A program made the position numbers and the translations under genes. A stretch of 64,000 bases of DNA. Source: DATHWB01 sp041744795 (GTDB lineage Bacteria; Actinomycetota; Acidimicrobiia; Spongiisociales; ZC4RG35). Each line of letters opens with the position of its first letter. The stretch's first letter is position 1. The notes beneath the pieces are model-generated. The model was not told where the DNA came from. It ran no database searches and saw nothing but the letters and a program-made list of their open reading frames with translations. Positions 16,782 through 24,534 of this stretch are shown here, one piece after another. The stretch spans positions 1 to 64,000 of the forward strand of contig JBGTKD010000192.1 of the NCBI GenBank assembly GCA_041744795.1. Reading direction: 5' to 3'.

Positions 16782-17593
16782 TCGCCCTCGTCGACGGCGT
16801 TCGCCAGGAACTGCTTCCGGTCACCGACTCGTCAATCATCCGCGGCGATGGCATCTTCGAGGCTGTCCGTAGCTACGGCGGCTCACTATTCGCTCTCGAC
16901 GAACACCTCGAGCGGCTTGGGTTGAGCGCCGCCGCTGTTGGAATCCCGCTGCCTGACGATGGGCGGATCGGGTCTTGGGCGCGGTCGCTTGCTGCCGAAG
17001 GAGGCGAGGGCATCGTGCGTGTCATCGTCAGTCGGGGCGATGCCGTGCCGGGGTCATCGAGCAACAGCCGGATTGTCCTGCTTCATCATCAATTGCCGTT
17101 CAGCCCAGCGACTGTTCGTCTTCGACTCTGGCCCGCTCCTTGGCACCCTGCGGGGCGCCCGTGGGAGCTGGCCGGCATAAAGACGTTGTCCTACGCCCCC
17201 AATGTGGCGGCGAGTCGCCTCGCTAGCCGAGATGGGTTCGACGACGCTCTGTTGACAGCCGACGACGGGGCCGTTCTCGAAGGGCCCACTTTCTGTGTTG
17301 CATGGGTCACGGACGGCGTTGTGAAGGCGCCTTCTGTCGACCTGGGGATTCTCGATTCGATCACGAGACGCCATGTGCTCCGTTTGGCGACCGAGGCCGG
17401 AATGACGGTCGAGACAGGTCGATTCTCGAGCACCGAGGTGTCGACGGCCAACGAGGTCTTTGCCATGAGCACCGTCAAGGAAGTGACACCTGTGATCTCC
17501 GTTGGCGAAAGGGAGTTTCCGATAGGACCGGTGACCACCCGTCTGCGCGAGTTGTTCAGGGCCTTCGTCACCGAGTCCATTCGCGCAACTTGA
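16778..17593 (+). CDS. class IV aminotransferase / aminodeoxychorismate lyase-like
   Basis: This 271-residue PLP enzyme has the fold-type IV signature: an early DSSIIRGDGIFEAVRSYGG, the PLP lysine in GIKTLSYAPN, and EGPTFCVAWV with the conserved Glu. The family includes 4-amino-4-deoxychorismate lyase (PabC), branched-chain aminotransferase and D-alanine aminotransferase. The short length and sequence pattern favour PabC, the folate-precursor enzyme, but do not prove it. The GTG start at 16778 overlaps the nadE stop as GTGA, so it is translationally coupled. Confidence 0.85.
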   Translation: MIALVDGVRQELLPVTDSSIIRGDGIFEAVRSYGGSLFALDEHLERLGLSAAAVGIPLPDDGRIGSWARSLAAEGGEGIVRVIVSRGDAVPGSSSNSRIVLLHHQLPFSPATVRLRLWPAPWHPAGRPWELAGIKTLSYAPNVAASRLASRDGFDDALLTADDGAVLEGPTFCVAWVTDGVVKAPSVDLGILDSITRRHVLRLATEAGMTVETGRFSSTEVSTANEVFAMSTVKEVTPVISVGEREFPIGPVTTRLRELFRAFVTESIRAT

Positions 17594-17638
17594 GGGCGGC
17601 TGTACGCTGGCGGTACGGAGAACCGAGGAGGTCCCACC

Positions 17639-18142
17639 GTGTTGCGCCGCATCTTCGCACTCGCTGTCGTTGTAATACTCATAGCCGCTTGTTCGCCCGA
17701 AGAAGCCGAACTGACAACGACGACGACAACGACATCTCCGGTCGAGTCGACAGCCACGACACTCGACGAGACGACGACGACCACGGGAAATGGCGACAAC
17801 ACCCAAGGCTCTCCTGCGATTGAGGACTACGAGGTCGTTGTCCGGTCGAGCTCGACCGCTGGCGAGACGCTGTGGATACTCATCGACCCAGGCGACTACT
17901 CCGACATCGACCTCGAGAACCTGATCCGCGAGCTCGTAGCCGAGACCGATGTGACGATTTTCGGCGTCCACGTCTTTGACGATCGTGACGCGCTCGATGC
18001 CGGAAGAGTTGAAGCTGATGCCAGGACCGACGACGAGCAGGCTCTGGTTGATGAGCACTTTCTCGTGAGCCTCATAGACGGTGCCATCATCCGGTTCGAG
18101 GGCCCGTACGCCGAGTTCGGAGAGACCGTCGTCGGTAGCTGA
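17639..18142 (+). CDS. Thr-rich lipoprotein of unknown function
   Basis: This 167-residue protein has a signal peptide ending in a lipobox (LIAAC, Cys at residue 18). A Thr/Ser-rich linker (about residues 24-50) and a small globular domain follow. The domain, about residues 60-167, contains WILIDPGDYSDIDLENLIREL and FGVHVFDDRDAL; I do not recognise its family. It is expected to be anchored to the outer face of the membrane. The GTG start at 17639 follows a GAGGAGG ribosome-binding site. The Thr-rich linker explains the repetitive ACG/ACA run in the DNA. Confidence 0.8.
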   Translation: MLRRIFALAVVVILIAACSPEEAELTTTTTTTSPVESTATTLDETTTTTGNGDNTQGSPAIEDYEVVVRSSSTAGETLWILIDPGDYSDIDLENLIRELVAETDVTIFGVHVFDDRDALDAGRVEADARTDDEQALVDEHFLVSLIDGAIIRFEGPYAEFGETVVGS

Positions 18143-18164
18143 GTCGTCTATAACGATCCAGCAG

Positions 18165-19319
18165 ATGGACCTGACCAGCCAGTTTCTGCGGGGAGCGGCT
18201 GTTACCCGTCAAACGCTGGCGGATGACTTCCACGCCGTTCTCGCTGATCTGAGGTCTCACGAGCCGGTCACCTGGATTCCAGCATTGCACGGCTGGATGG
18301 TCACCCGGAGGGACCTGTCGATCGAGGTGCTGCGTGATGCGGACCGGTTCACGGTGGATGACCCGCGGTTTTCGACGGGACAGGTTCTCGGGCCATCAAT
18401 GCTCTCACTCGACGGGTTGGAGCATTCCCGCCACCGGACTCCTTTCGCTGAAGCTCTTCGGATGGGCAGGGTTCGTGACTACTTCTCGCCGATCGTCGAG
18501 CGTGAGGCGAGGCGGCTCATCGACGACCTGGCCCCGGCGGGTGAGGGGGACCTGCGCCATGACCTGGCCGGTCCGCTGGCGGTGGCGGTCGTTGCGGCGT
18601 CCCTCGACATGGCAGATGTCGACCCTGTAGCAATGCGGGCTTGGTACGACGACATCGTGGCGGCAGTGTCCGCCGCCTCCGACGGTGTAACTGGTGTCCC
18701 CGTACCCGTGGCCGTGGGGCTTCTCGAAAGGCGGGTGCAGCAGGCGATCAAAGACGGATCTGAGCTGCTGACCAATGCCAGACGAACCCTTGACGAGGCC
18801 GAGGTGGTGTCGAATACGGCGGTCATGCTGTTTGGTGGCGTCGAGACGAGCGAAGGAGCCACTGCCAATGCTTTCGCCCATCTCTTGGAACGCCCCGACC
18901 AACTCTCCCTGGTTCTCTCCGACGCGGACCTCATGACCCGCGCTGTGGACGAGTCTCTTCGTCTAGAGCCATCCGTTGTCCAACTCGACCGGTTTGCGAC
19001 GACTGACTCACAACTCGGTGGCGTGTCGATAGCACGAGGCGACTTCGTGATGGTCTCGGTAGCTGCCGCCAATCGCGACCCCGACGTATATCCCGATCCC
19101 GACACTTTCGACGTGACCAGGGAGAACGCTCGGAGCCACTTGGCGTTCGCCCAGGGCCCCCACCACTGCATCGGACTTCACCTGGCGAGAGTAGAGACCA
19201 GGGCGGCGCTGGCAGCCGCCCTAACCCGGTTGCCGGGCCTTCGTCTGGCGGGTCCGGTGGAACTGGAGGGCACAGTGTTCCGAAAACCGAAGAATGTGCC
19301 CGCAGCCTGGATTGCCTGA
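18165..19319 (+). CDS. cytochrome P450
   Basis: This 384-residue soluble P450 has the heme-binding loop FAQGPHHCIGLHLAR with the axial cysteine, the ExxR motif in DESLRLEP, and the I-helix GGVETSEG. The I-helix has GGVET where many P450s have AGxDT. It is a class I bacterial P450 that would hydroxylate a small hydrophobic substrate using electrons from a separate ferredoxin and reductase, neither of which is next to it. The nearest ferredoxin-like gene, at 22.5 kb, is a different thioredoxin-fold type. The ATG at 18165 gives a normal family N-terminus. Confidence 0.93.
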   Translation: MDLTSQFLRGAAVTRQTLADDFHAVLADLRSHEPVTWIPALHGWMVTRRDLSIEVLRDADRFTVDDPRFSTGQVLGPSMLSLDGLEHSRHRTPFAEALRMGRVRDYFSPIVEREARRLIDDLAPAGEGDLRHDLAGPLAVAVVAASLDMADVDPVAMRAWYDDIVAAVSAASDGVTGVPVPVAVGLLERRVQQAIKDGSELLTNARRTLDEAEVVSNTAVMLFGGVETSEGATANAFAHLLERPDQLSLVLSDADLMTRAVDESLRLEPSVVQLDRFATTDSQLGGVSIARGDFVMVSVAAANRDPDVYPDPDTFDVTRENARSHLAFAQGPHHCIGLHLARVETRAALAAALTRLPGLRLAGPVELEGTVFRKPKNVPAAWIA

Positions 19320-19436
19320 ACGCTGACGGCATTCCAGTACCTATGATCGTGGCTTGCCCGCTGTCGCCGGGCGTTGCCAAACCCGCACAGGACGCTCTCA
19401 TGCCGCAGTCTCCCTTCGCCCCCTACAGCCACGGCC

Positions 19437-20879
19437 ATGTCTGATCTAGACCGCAAGGCCCGCGAAGAAGCCTTGGCGATGGCGCGCCGTGTGGCGCGCA
19501 CACCGAGGGAGCTGGCTCGCTGGCTGCGACTGCTCGCCCGTCGCCAGCCGCGGGACGCCGAGGAGTACATCCAGGCAAACGCGGCGGAGTGGGCGACGGT
19601 CGCCGACACGAGTCCGGGCGATGCGGCCGACATCCTTGAGGCTCTCGGGGAGGAAGCCGCCGGCGAGCTCTTTGCGGGCCTCGATCCGGTTCAGGCTGCG
19701 GAGCTTCTCGAAGAGCTGCGCGATGACCTGGCCGCGACTCTTCTGTCTGACCTGCCGCCCGCCGACGCAGTGCTGGTGCTCGAGGAGATGTCTCCCGATG
19801 ACGCAGCGGACGTCATCGCTCATGTCGAAGACGAGGCCGCCGAACGGATGCTTGACGCGGCGGCGGATGAGTTCTCCGACGAAGTGCGCAGGCTGCTCGG
19901 CCACGACCCCGAGTCTGCCGGTGGTCTGATGACCACCGATATCGCCGCCCTTCCTTCCGGCTTGACTGTCGGCGAGGCGGTGGAGCGAATCCGCGTTCTT
20001 CACGAGGAGTACGAGGACCTGTCCTATGTCTACGTCGTCGACGATGCCGACCGGTTGATCGGCGTCGTCTCGTTCCGGGATCTCGTCTTCCGACGCCCGG
20101 GAGATGGGATCGACGAGGCGATGGTGCGCGATCCGGTGGCAGTTCTGGAGTCAACGGACCGGGAAGAGGTCGCCGAGCTCGTTCAGCGATACCACCTCTT
20201 TGGCATCCCTGTTGTCGATGAGGAACGCAGACTTGTTGGCATGGTCACGACCGAGGCCGTCCTCGAGACGGTTCAGGAAGAAGCGCTCGAGGACTTCGCC
20301 ATGGCGGTCGGTACTACGGCGGAGGACTCGGTCTTCGTTCCGGTGCGCCAGTCAATCCGCTACCGCTTGCCGTGGATCGCCTTTGACCTGGTTGTGTCGT
20401 CGGTGGTCGTCCTCGCCATTTCCCGCTTCGACGACATCCTCGCCGCCTTCGTGGTGCTGGCTGCCTTGATGCCGCTCATTGCCCGCATCGGCGGCGATGC
20501 CGGTGCCCAGACGCTGGCCGTCGTGATACGCGGTCTCGCCACAGATGGGATAAGTGGATCCGACGTCAAGCGTGTGTTGGGACGCGAGGCTCTGATCGGA
20601 GTGGTCAACGGTGTCTTCATCGGCGTGCTCGCAGGAGTCCTGGGTTACTCACTCCAGGTCTTCCAGGGCGGTCCCAGTCCGTTCCGGATCGCGCTGGCAA
20701 TGTTCATCGCCTCGTGGGCGAACCTCATCCTCGCTGGCTTTGTGGGGGCGGCGGTCCCGCTGACCTTGCGTCGTCTCGGGTTCGACCCGGCCCTCGGCTC
20801 GAACCTATTCCTCACGACAGCAACCGACCTCGTCGGCTTCGCCGGATTCCTGGCTGTCGCCTCGGCCCTTCTGTTATGA
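19437..20879 (+). CDS. mgtE: MgtE-type magnesium transporter
   Basis: This 480-residue protein has the complete MgtE plan. An acidic N-domain of helical repeats comes first (about residues 25-150; SPDDAADVIAHVEDE), then two CBS domains (about 160-285), then five membrane helices (about 320-480) with the pore-forming segments ALMPLIARIGGDAGAQT and ANLILAGFVGAAVPL. It imports Mg2+ and is closed by Mg2+ bound to the cytosolic N/CBS domains. No M-box-like leader is evident in the 117 bases upstream. The gene converges on greA with 3 bases between stops. Confidence 0.95.
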   Translation: MSDLDRKAREEALAMARRVARTPRELARWLRLLARRQPRDAEEYIQANAAEWATVADTSPGDAADILEALGEEAAGELFAGLDPVQAAELLEELRDDLAATLLSDLPPADAVLVLEEMSPDDAADVIAHVEDEAAERMLDAAADEFSDEVRRLLGHDPESAGGLMTTDIAALPSGLTVGEAVERIRVLHEEYEDLSYVYVVDDADRLIGVVSFRDLVFRRPGDGIDEAMVRDPVAVLESTDREEVAELVQRYHLFGIPVVDEERRLVGMVTTEAVLETVQEEALEDFAMAVGTTAEDSVFVPVRQSIRYRLPWIAFDLVVSSVVVLAISRFDDILAAFVVLAALMPLIARIGGDAGAQTLAVVIRGLATDGISGSDVKRVLGREALIGVVNGVFIGVLAGVLGYSLQVFQGGPSPFRIALAMFIASWANLILAGFVGAAVPLTLRRLGFDPALGSNLFLTTATDLVGFAGFLAVASALLL

Positions 20880-20882
20880 CTC

Positions 20883-21359
20883 TCAGCCGGTGAAGGTTTT
20901 GACGTCCTTCACCGTGACCGTGAACTTCCCACCGGGTGCCTGATAGCTGACCTCGTCGCCGACTCCGGCACCCAGCAACGCCTTTCCCAACGGGCCGTCC
21001 GGTGATGCCAGCAGGACCCCTGGTTGCTTGTTCTCTGGTGAGGCCACAAAAAAGTCGTTCTCGTCGCCATCTGCGTCGACCAGGGTGACGACAGATCCCA
21101 CGATGACCGTGTCTTTGGCCTCGACTGTGCGCACTTCGGCCTTGTCAAGGAGCGCCTGGACCTGGCGAATCCTGGCCTCCATCAGGCCCTGGTCGTTCTT
21201 GGCCGCGTCGTAGTCGGCGTTCTCGCGAAGGTCGCCGTGCTCTCGTGCGGTCTGGATGCGCTGTTCGATCTCGGCTCGTCCTGTCGTTAGGAGGTGTTCG
21301 AGTTCGTCCTGCAGTTTCTGGTGGGCTTCAGGTGTCAGGAATGTGGTGTCTTTGGTCAT
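20883..21359 (-). CDS. greA: transcription elongation factor GreA
   Basis: This 158-residue protein has the GreA/GreB plan. The N-terminal antiparallel coiled coil (about residues 10-75) carries the acidic tip motif REHGDLRENADYDAAK, whose D and E residues coordinate the catalytic Mg2+ in RNA polymerase. The C-terminal FKBP-like domain ends in ALLGAGVGDEVSYQAPGG. It rescues backtracked RNA polymerase by stimulating transcript cleavage. The ATG at 21359 gives the usual N-terminus (FLTPEAHQKLQDEL); a -10-like TATCGT at 21392-21387 fits a short leader. It is divergent from selD. Confidence 0.95.
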   Translation of the reverse strand: MTKDTTFLTPEAHQKLQDELEHLLTTGRAEIEQRIQTAREHGDLRENADYDAAKNDQGLMEARIRQVQALLDKAEVRTVEAKDTVIVGSVVTLVDADGDENDFFVASPENKQPGVLLASPDGPLGKALLGAGVGDEVSYQAPGGKFTVTVKDVKTFTG

Positions 21360-21452
21360 GAGATCTTCGGGTCGGGGAAGCATCAAACGATAGGGACCGG
21401 GCGCGTTGGTTGGCGAATGGGCGATGTCGCCTCGTGATGCCTCGACCGGAGG

Positions 21453-21477
21453 ATCCGCAGGTAGCGTCCCTGCGGAT
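21453..21477 (+). promoter_or_regulatory. palindrome over the selD -10 element and start codon
   Basis: ATCCGCAGG (21453-21461) and CCTGCGGAT (21469-21477) are perfect 9-base inverted arms. The 7-base spacer contains the -10-like TAGCGT (21462-21467), and the right arm includes the first two bases of the selD ATG. It could be a repressor site or, in read-through RNA, a hairpin that hides the start. Confidence 0.55.
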
Positions 21478-22516
21478 GGAACCAGTACGGCTAACGAGTT
21501 TCAGTCACGGCGCCGGTTGAGCCTGCAAGCTCGGGTCATCCGAGTTGGCGCAGGTTCTGCGTCCGTTGCACGGCCACCAAGCCTCGACACACCCTGACCT
21601 GATCGTCGGGACGGAGACGTCAGACGATGCCGGGGTGTATCGCATCGCGCCCGGGCAGGCACTGGTCCAAACGGTGGACTTCTTCACACCGGTCGTCGAC
21701 GACGCCTACGACTGGGGTCGCATCGCCGCTGCCAACGCTCTCTCTGACATCTATGCCATGGGGGCTACGCCGTTGACTGCCCTGCAACTGCTCGGTTGGC
21801 CGCGTGATGTAATCGCCTGGGAGGTGGCGGGCGAGGTGATCCGGGGCGGTGCCGATGTGATGGCTTCTGCGGGTTGCACGATCGTGGGTGGGCATTCCGT
21901 AGATGACGCCGAACCCAAGTACGGGTTTGCCGTCACGGGCCTCGTCGATCCAGAGCGCGTGATGACCAACGCCAGCGCCCGACCGGGGGAATCGCTCATA
22001 CTCACCAAGCCGATCGGTACAGGTGTGGTGACCACCGCCATCAAGCGAGGAGCGTGCCCGGATGACCTGCGGGAGCGGGTGGTGGCCCAGATGGCCGAAC
22101 TGAACGACCGCGCGGCGAGAGCCGCCACTTCGGTGGGGGTGGCTGCGGCGACCGACGTCACGGGTTTTGGACTCCTTGGCCATCTGCATGAAATGTTGCG
22201 AGCAGCGGACCTGTCAGCGGTCCTCGACGTAGGCGCCGTTCCAGTGCTCGCCGGCGCCGCCCGGTTGTTGGCAGACGGGCACTTTCCCGGCGGTTCCGGC
22301 CGCAATCTCGCCGCCGTCGCGCCGTTTGTGGACGGGGATGCGGCGACGGACGATATCCGGATGCTGTCCGATGCTCAGACCTCTGGGGGTTTGTTGTTTG
22401 CAACTTCCCAGGTCGAAGCCCTGCAGGCAGCTTTGGCTCGCGAGGGGGCCGAAGGCTGGGTCATCGGGCGGCTCACTGCCGACACCGGGACGCGGATGCG
22501 GCTCGAATCTCGCTAG
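21476..22516 (+). CDS. selD: selenophosphate synthase, UGA-encoded selenocysteine
   Basis: The 346-residue product makes selenophosphate from selenide and ATP. The conventional reading frame begins only at about 21545 and lacks the catalytic loop. Reading back in the same frame gives MEPVRLTSFSHGAG, then TGA at 21518-21520, then ACKLGSSELAQVL. The TGA sits exactly at the catalytic Cys/Sec position of SelD (SHGAG-C/U-xCK) and is best read as selenocysteine (residue 15). A two-part stem-loop directly downstream looks like a bacterial SECIS. The remaining SelD motifs (TVDFFTPVVDD, DVTGFGLLGHL, SGGLLFAT) are intact. The start ATG at 21476 was chosen from this alignment. Confidence 0.88.
21521..21555 (+). 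promoter_or_regulatory. SECIS-like stem-loop of selD
   Basis: Immediately after the UGA, an outer stem CCTGC/GCAGG (21522-21526 with 21550-21554) and an inner stem CTCGG/CCGAG (21530-21534 with 21540-21544) enclose a 5-base apical loop GTCAT. A small internal loop separates the stems. The size, position and G-U in the apical loop are what SelB-binding bacterial SECIS elements show. Confidence 0.7.
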
Positions 22517-22543
22517 GGCGTCACGGCCATACACTCACTCTCC

Positions 22544-22972
22544 GTGGAACCACTCAACAGGCTCACGACCATCGCGGAAGCGCTCTCGATCCCCCGGGTA
22601 CAGCGCCACATTTTTCTGTGCGCAGATCAGACGAACCCGAAGTGCGCACCGTACGCCGAGACCAACGAGGTGTGGCGCTACCTCAAAGCCCGCTGCAAGG
22701 AACTGGGAATCTCCTCCGCACCGCCCAGCTGGCACGGAGTGCCGACCGTCCCGGCCGTTGCCACTCCTCCCGGCGACGGTTCCGTTCTGCGTACCAAGGT
22801 GGATTGCCTGCGGATATGTGAGATGGGCCCCATTGCCGTGGTGTATCCGGACGGCGTTTGGTACCACTCAGTGACCGTGCCGGTCATGGAGCGGATCATT
22901 ACCGAACACCTCGTGGGAGGCGTCCCCGTCGCTGAGCACACCTTCGCCGTTGGCGCGCTGGACTCGCAATGA
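22544..22972 (+). CDS. thioredoxin-like [2Fe-2S] ferredoxin
   Basis: This 142-residue protein has the cysteine spacing of thioredoxin-fold [2Fe-2S] ferredoxins: FLCADQTNPKC near residue 30 (C-x8-C) and VDCLRICEMG near residue 90 (C-x3-C). It would carry one electron; the partner is not evident. The GTG at 22544 is preceded by TACACT and 8 bases and has no ribosome-binding site. Its stop overlaps the start of the following hydrolase gene as ATGA. Its position directly after selD hints at, but does not prove, a selenium- or redox-related role. Confidence 0.85.
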   Translation: MEPLNRLTTIAEALSIPRVQRHIFLCADQTNPKCAPYAETNEVWRYLKARCKELGISSAPPSWHGVPTVPAVATPPGDGSVLRTKVDCLRICEMGPIAVVYPDGVWYHSVTVPVMERIITEHLVGGVPVAEHTFAVGALDSQ

Positions 22973-23874
22973 AAAAGCTCCTTGCCGCCCTGATTCTGTT
23001 CCGCTTGGTCGCTCCGGTCCTCGCGCCCCGGTTCCGCGAGCCTCAGGTCCATCCGTGGCCACTCGAAGGTCGGTCAGTGTTCGCTGGTGATCGCGAGTTT
23101 GTGATCCACCAGACAGGACCTTCAGATGGCGACGACATCGTTCTCCTCCACGGCCTGGGTGGTTCGGCTTTGGCCGAGTGGTACGAGGTCGGTCCTCTAC
23201 TGGCAGGCCGCTACCGCCTCACCCTGGTCGAGTATCTCAATCACGGGTTGGCACCGATCTCCACGGGCCGCTACGAGATCTCGGACCTGGCTGACGACGT
23301 GGCCGCAGTTCTCGCCGCTGCCGGCGTGAGCGAAGCCACGGCCGTCGGCTATTCGATGGGAGGAACCGTTGCACAGGAACTCGCCCACCGGCATCCCAAG
23401 ATCACCAATCGGCTCGTGCTGATCGGTACGTTTGCCACCCATCCCGGTGCTTGGCGGTCCGCTCGCCAGGTTGGGACCTACGTCGTTCGAGCCTGGGAGC
23501 GGGTGATGGGTGTCGGTACGCCCGACGTCCGTGCCGGTTACCTCATCCTCACCGGAGCGGTGGCTCCTCAGTACGCCAAGTGGATGTGGGAGGAAACCCA
23601 CAGGCGCAACATAGAGGGAGGCGCGGCCGCCTCCCTGGCATTGATGCGTTTCGACGCGACGGAGTGGTTGGGGACCCTCGACGTCCCGGCTCTGGTCATC
23701 GTGGCAACCAAGGACCAGCTAGTCCCTCCCTCGTGGCAGTACGCGCTTGGGGGCCTGATACCGGGGGCGCGGATCATCGATGTCAACGGTGGCCGTCACG
23801 AACTTCCGTGGACCCATGCCCATCGGCTGGCGGCCGAGATCGAGACGTTTCTCAGCGAAAATGCGGCGCAGTGA
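22969..23874 (+). CDS. alpha/beta hydrolase
   Basis: This 301-residue protein has the alpha/beta-hydrolase core. The oxyanion loop is HGLGGSALAEW, the nucleophile elbow GYSMGG carries the serine, an acid lies in TKDQLVPP, and the histidine lies in GGRHELPWTH near the end. A hydrophobic N-terminus (residues 3-18) suggests a membrane-anchoring segment or a weak signal peptide. The substrate cannot be deduced. The ATG at 22969 overlaps the ferredoxin stop, so the two genes are co-translated. Confidence 0.87.
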   Translation: MKKLLAALILFRLVAPVLAPRFREPQVHPWPLEGRSVFAGDREFVIHQTGPSDGDDIVLLHGLGGSALAEWYEVGPLLAGRYRLTLVEYLNHGLAPISTGRYEISDLADDVAAVLAAAGVSEATAVGYSMGGTVAQELAHRHPKITNRLVLIGTFATHPGAWRSARQVGTYVVRAWERVMGVGTPDVRAGYLILTGAVAPQYAKWMWEETHRRNIEGGAAASLALMRFDATEWLGTLDVPALVIVATKDQLVPPSWQYALGGLIPGARIIDVNGGRHELPWTHAHRLAAEIETFLSENAAQ

Positions 23875-23910
23875 TCGGGCGATCGAACGGCTAAAAAGCC
23901 AGCGCGACAG

Positions 23911-23931
23911 GGCTGATCGCGACGATCAGCC
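23911..23931. terminator. hairpin terminator
   Basis: A perfect 9-base-pair stem (23911-23919 with 23923-23931, loop CGA) follows the hydrolase gene. It also lies downstream of the small minus-strand ORF. A T5 tract lies about 14 bases beyond it on the minus strand. It probably serves both directions. Confidence 0.65.
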
Positions 23932-23936
23932 AGTTG

Positions 23937-24014
23937 TCAGTCGTTGTCCATTATCTGCTTGACGACGAAGCCGACGAGGCCCGCCACCAGCAGGAACATG
24001 AGGAATTTCTTCAT
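23937..24014 (-). CDS. small single-pass membrane peptide candidate
   Basis: A 25-residue open frame starts with MKKFLMFLLVAGL, continues with GFVVKQIM and ends DND. It has a positively charged start, one hydrophobic helix and an acidic tail, like the very short membrane peptides (for example DLW-39-like proteins) common in actinobacteria, though it lacks the DLW tail. A weak GGA lies 5 bases before the ATG. A hairpin lies directly after its stop. The evidence is composition and context only. Confidence 0.4.
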   Translation of the reverse strand: MKKFLMFLLVAGLVGFVVKQIMDND

Positions 24015-24075
24015 AGTGTCCAGTCTACGCGGTAGCGAAAGTTCTGACGCTTGGAGAGTTGCGCCGCGGGATATC

Positions 24076-24081
24076 TACGCT
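24076..24081 (+). promoter_or_regulatory. -10 element, leaderless promoter of the cupredoxin-like lipoprotein
   Basis: TACGCT stands 6 bases before the ATG at 24088, and TTGGAG 19 bases further upstream (24051-24056) may be the -35. Confidence 0.5.
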
Positions 24082-24087
24082 GCCAGC

Positions 24088-24534
24088 ATGCGTTCTCTCA
24101 TCTCGGTCGTCCTCGTCGCGCTGCTTGCCGCCTGCAGCGGTGCGGACGTGACGTCGCCGACGACCGCACCCAGCACCTCCACAACTGACACGGCCTCCAC
24201 AGCCACCACCACACTTCCCACCGGATCGACTTCTACCACCATCGAGTCGACGACCCTTACCACTGAGCCGGTCGACCCTTATGCCTTCGACATCGTGATC
24301 GATGGCTCGACGGTCACCGGGGGCGGCCGGATCTCGGTTCCATTGGGCGAGACGGTGACCCTTCGCTTCACGTCCGACATCGCAGACGAGATCCACATCC
24401 ACGGCTATGAACTCATACTCGACCTCGAGCCGGGCGTGACCGCCGAGATCAGCTTCCTCGCCGACATTCCTGGCATCGTCGAGATAGAAACTCATGGCAA
24501 CCACCAGATCGTTGCCAACCTCGAGTCGAGTTGA
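24088..24534 (+). CDS. cupredoxin-like lipoprotein
   Basis: This 148-residue protein has a lipobox signal peptide (ALLAAC, Cys at residue 16), a Thr/Ser-rich linker (about residues 25-60) and a C-terminal domain of about 85 residues. The domain resembles cupredoxins of the EfeO/plastocyanin type (VPLGETVTLRFTSDIADEIHIHGY, then GIVEIETHGNHQIVANLE). The usual copper-ligand cysteine is absent, so a type 1 copper site is unlikely. Some His residues (HIHG, ETHGNH) could bind another metal. It is anchored outside the membrane and is the first gene of a four-gene unit with three membrane proteins. Confidence 0.82.
   Translation: MRSLISVVLVALLAACSGADVTSPTTAPSTSTTDTASTATTTLPTGSTSTTIESTTLTTEPVDPYAFDIVIDGSTVTGGGRISVPLGETVTLRFTSDIADEIHIHGYELILDLEPGVTAEISFLADIPGIVEIETHGNHQIVANLESS

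Noticed and set aside
17700..17800. Short tandem repeat-like ACG/ACA run (also near 24170-24260)
   Set aside because: It encodes Thr-rich linkers of lipoproteins and needs no separate explanation.
17054..18058. Long minus-strand open frame (334 residues) opposite the aminotransferase and lipoprotein genes
   Set aside because: It is the antisense shadow of two well-supported genes, spans a gene border, and has a non-protein-like composition.
19320..19436. Mg2+-sensing riboswitch upstream of mgtE
   Set aside because: Only a small CCCG/CGGG hairpin near 19357-19373 is visible; no M-box-like conserved core was seen and the leader is short.
21518..21520. The in-frame TGA in selD as a frameshift or a sign of a pseudogene
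   Set aside because: It falls exactly on the catalytic Cys/Sec position with perfectly matching flanking residues, the rest of the gene is intact, and a SECIS-like hairpin follows.
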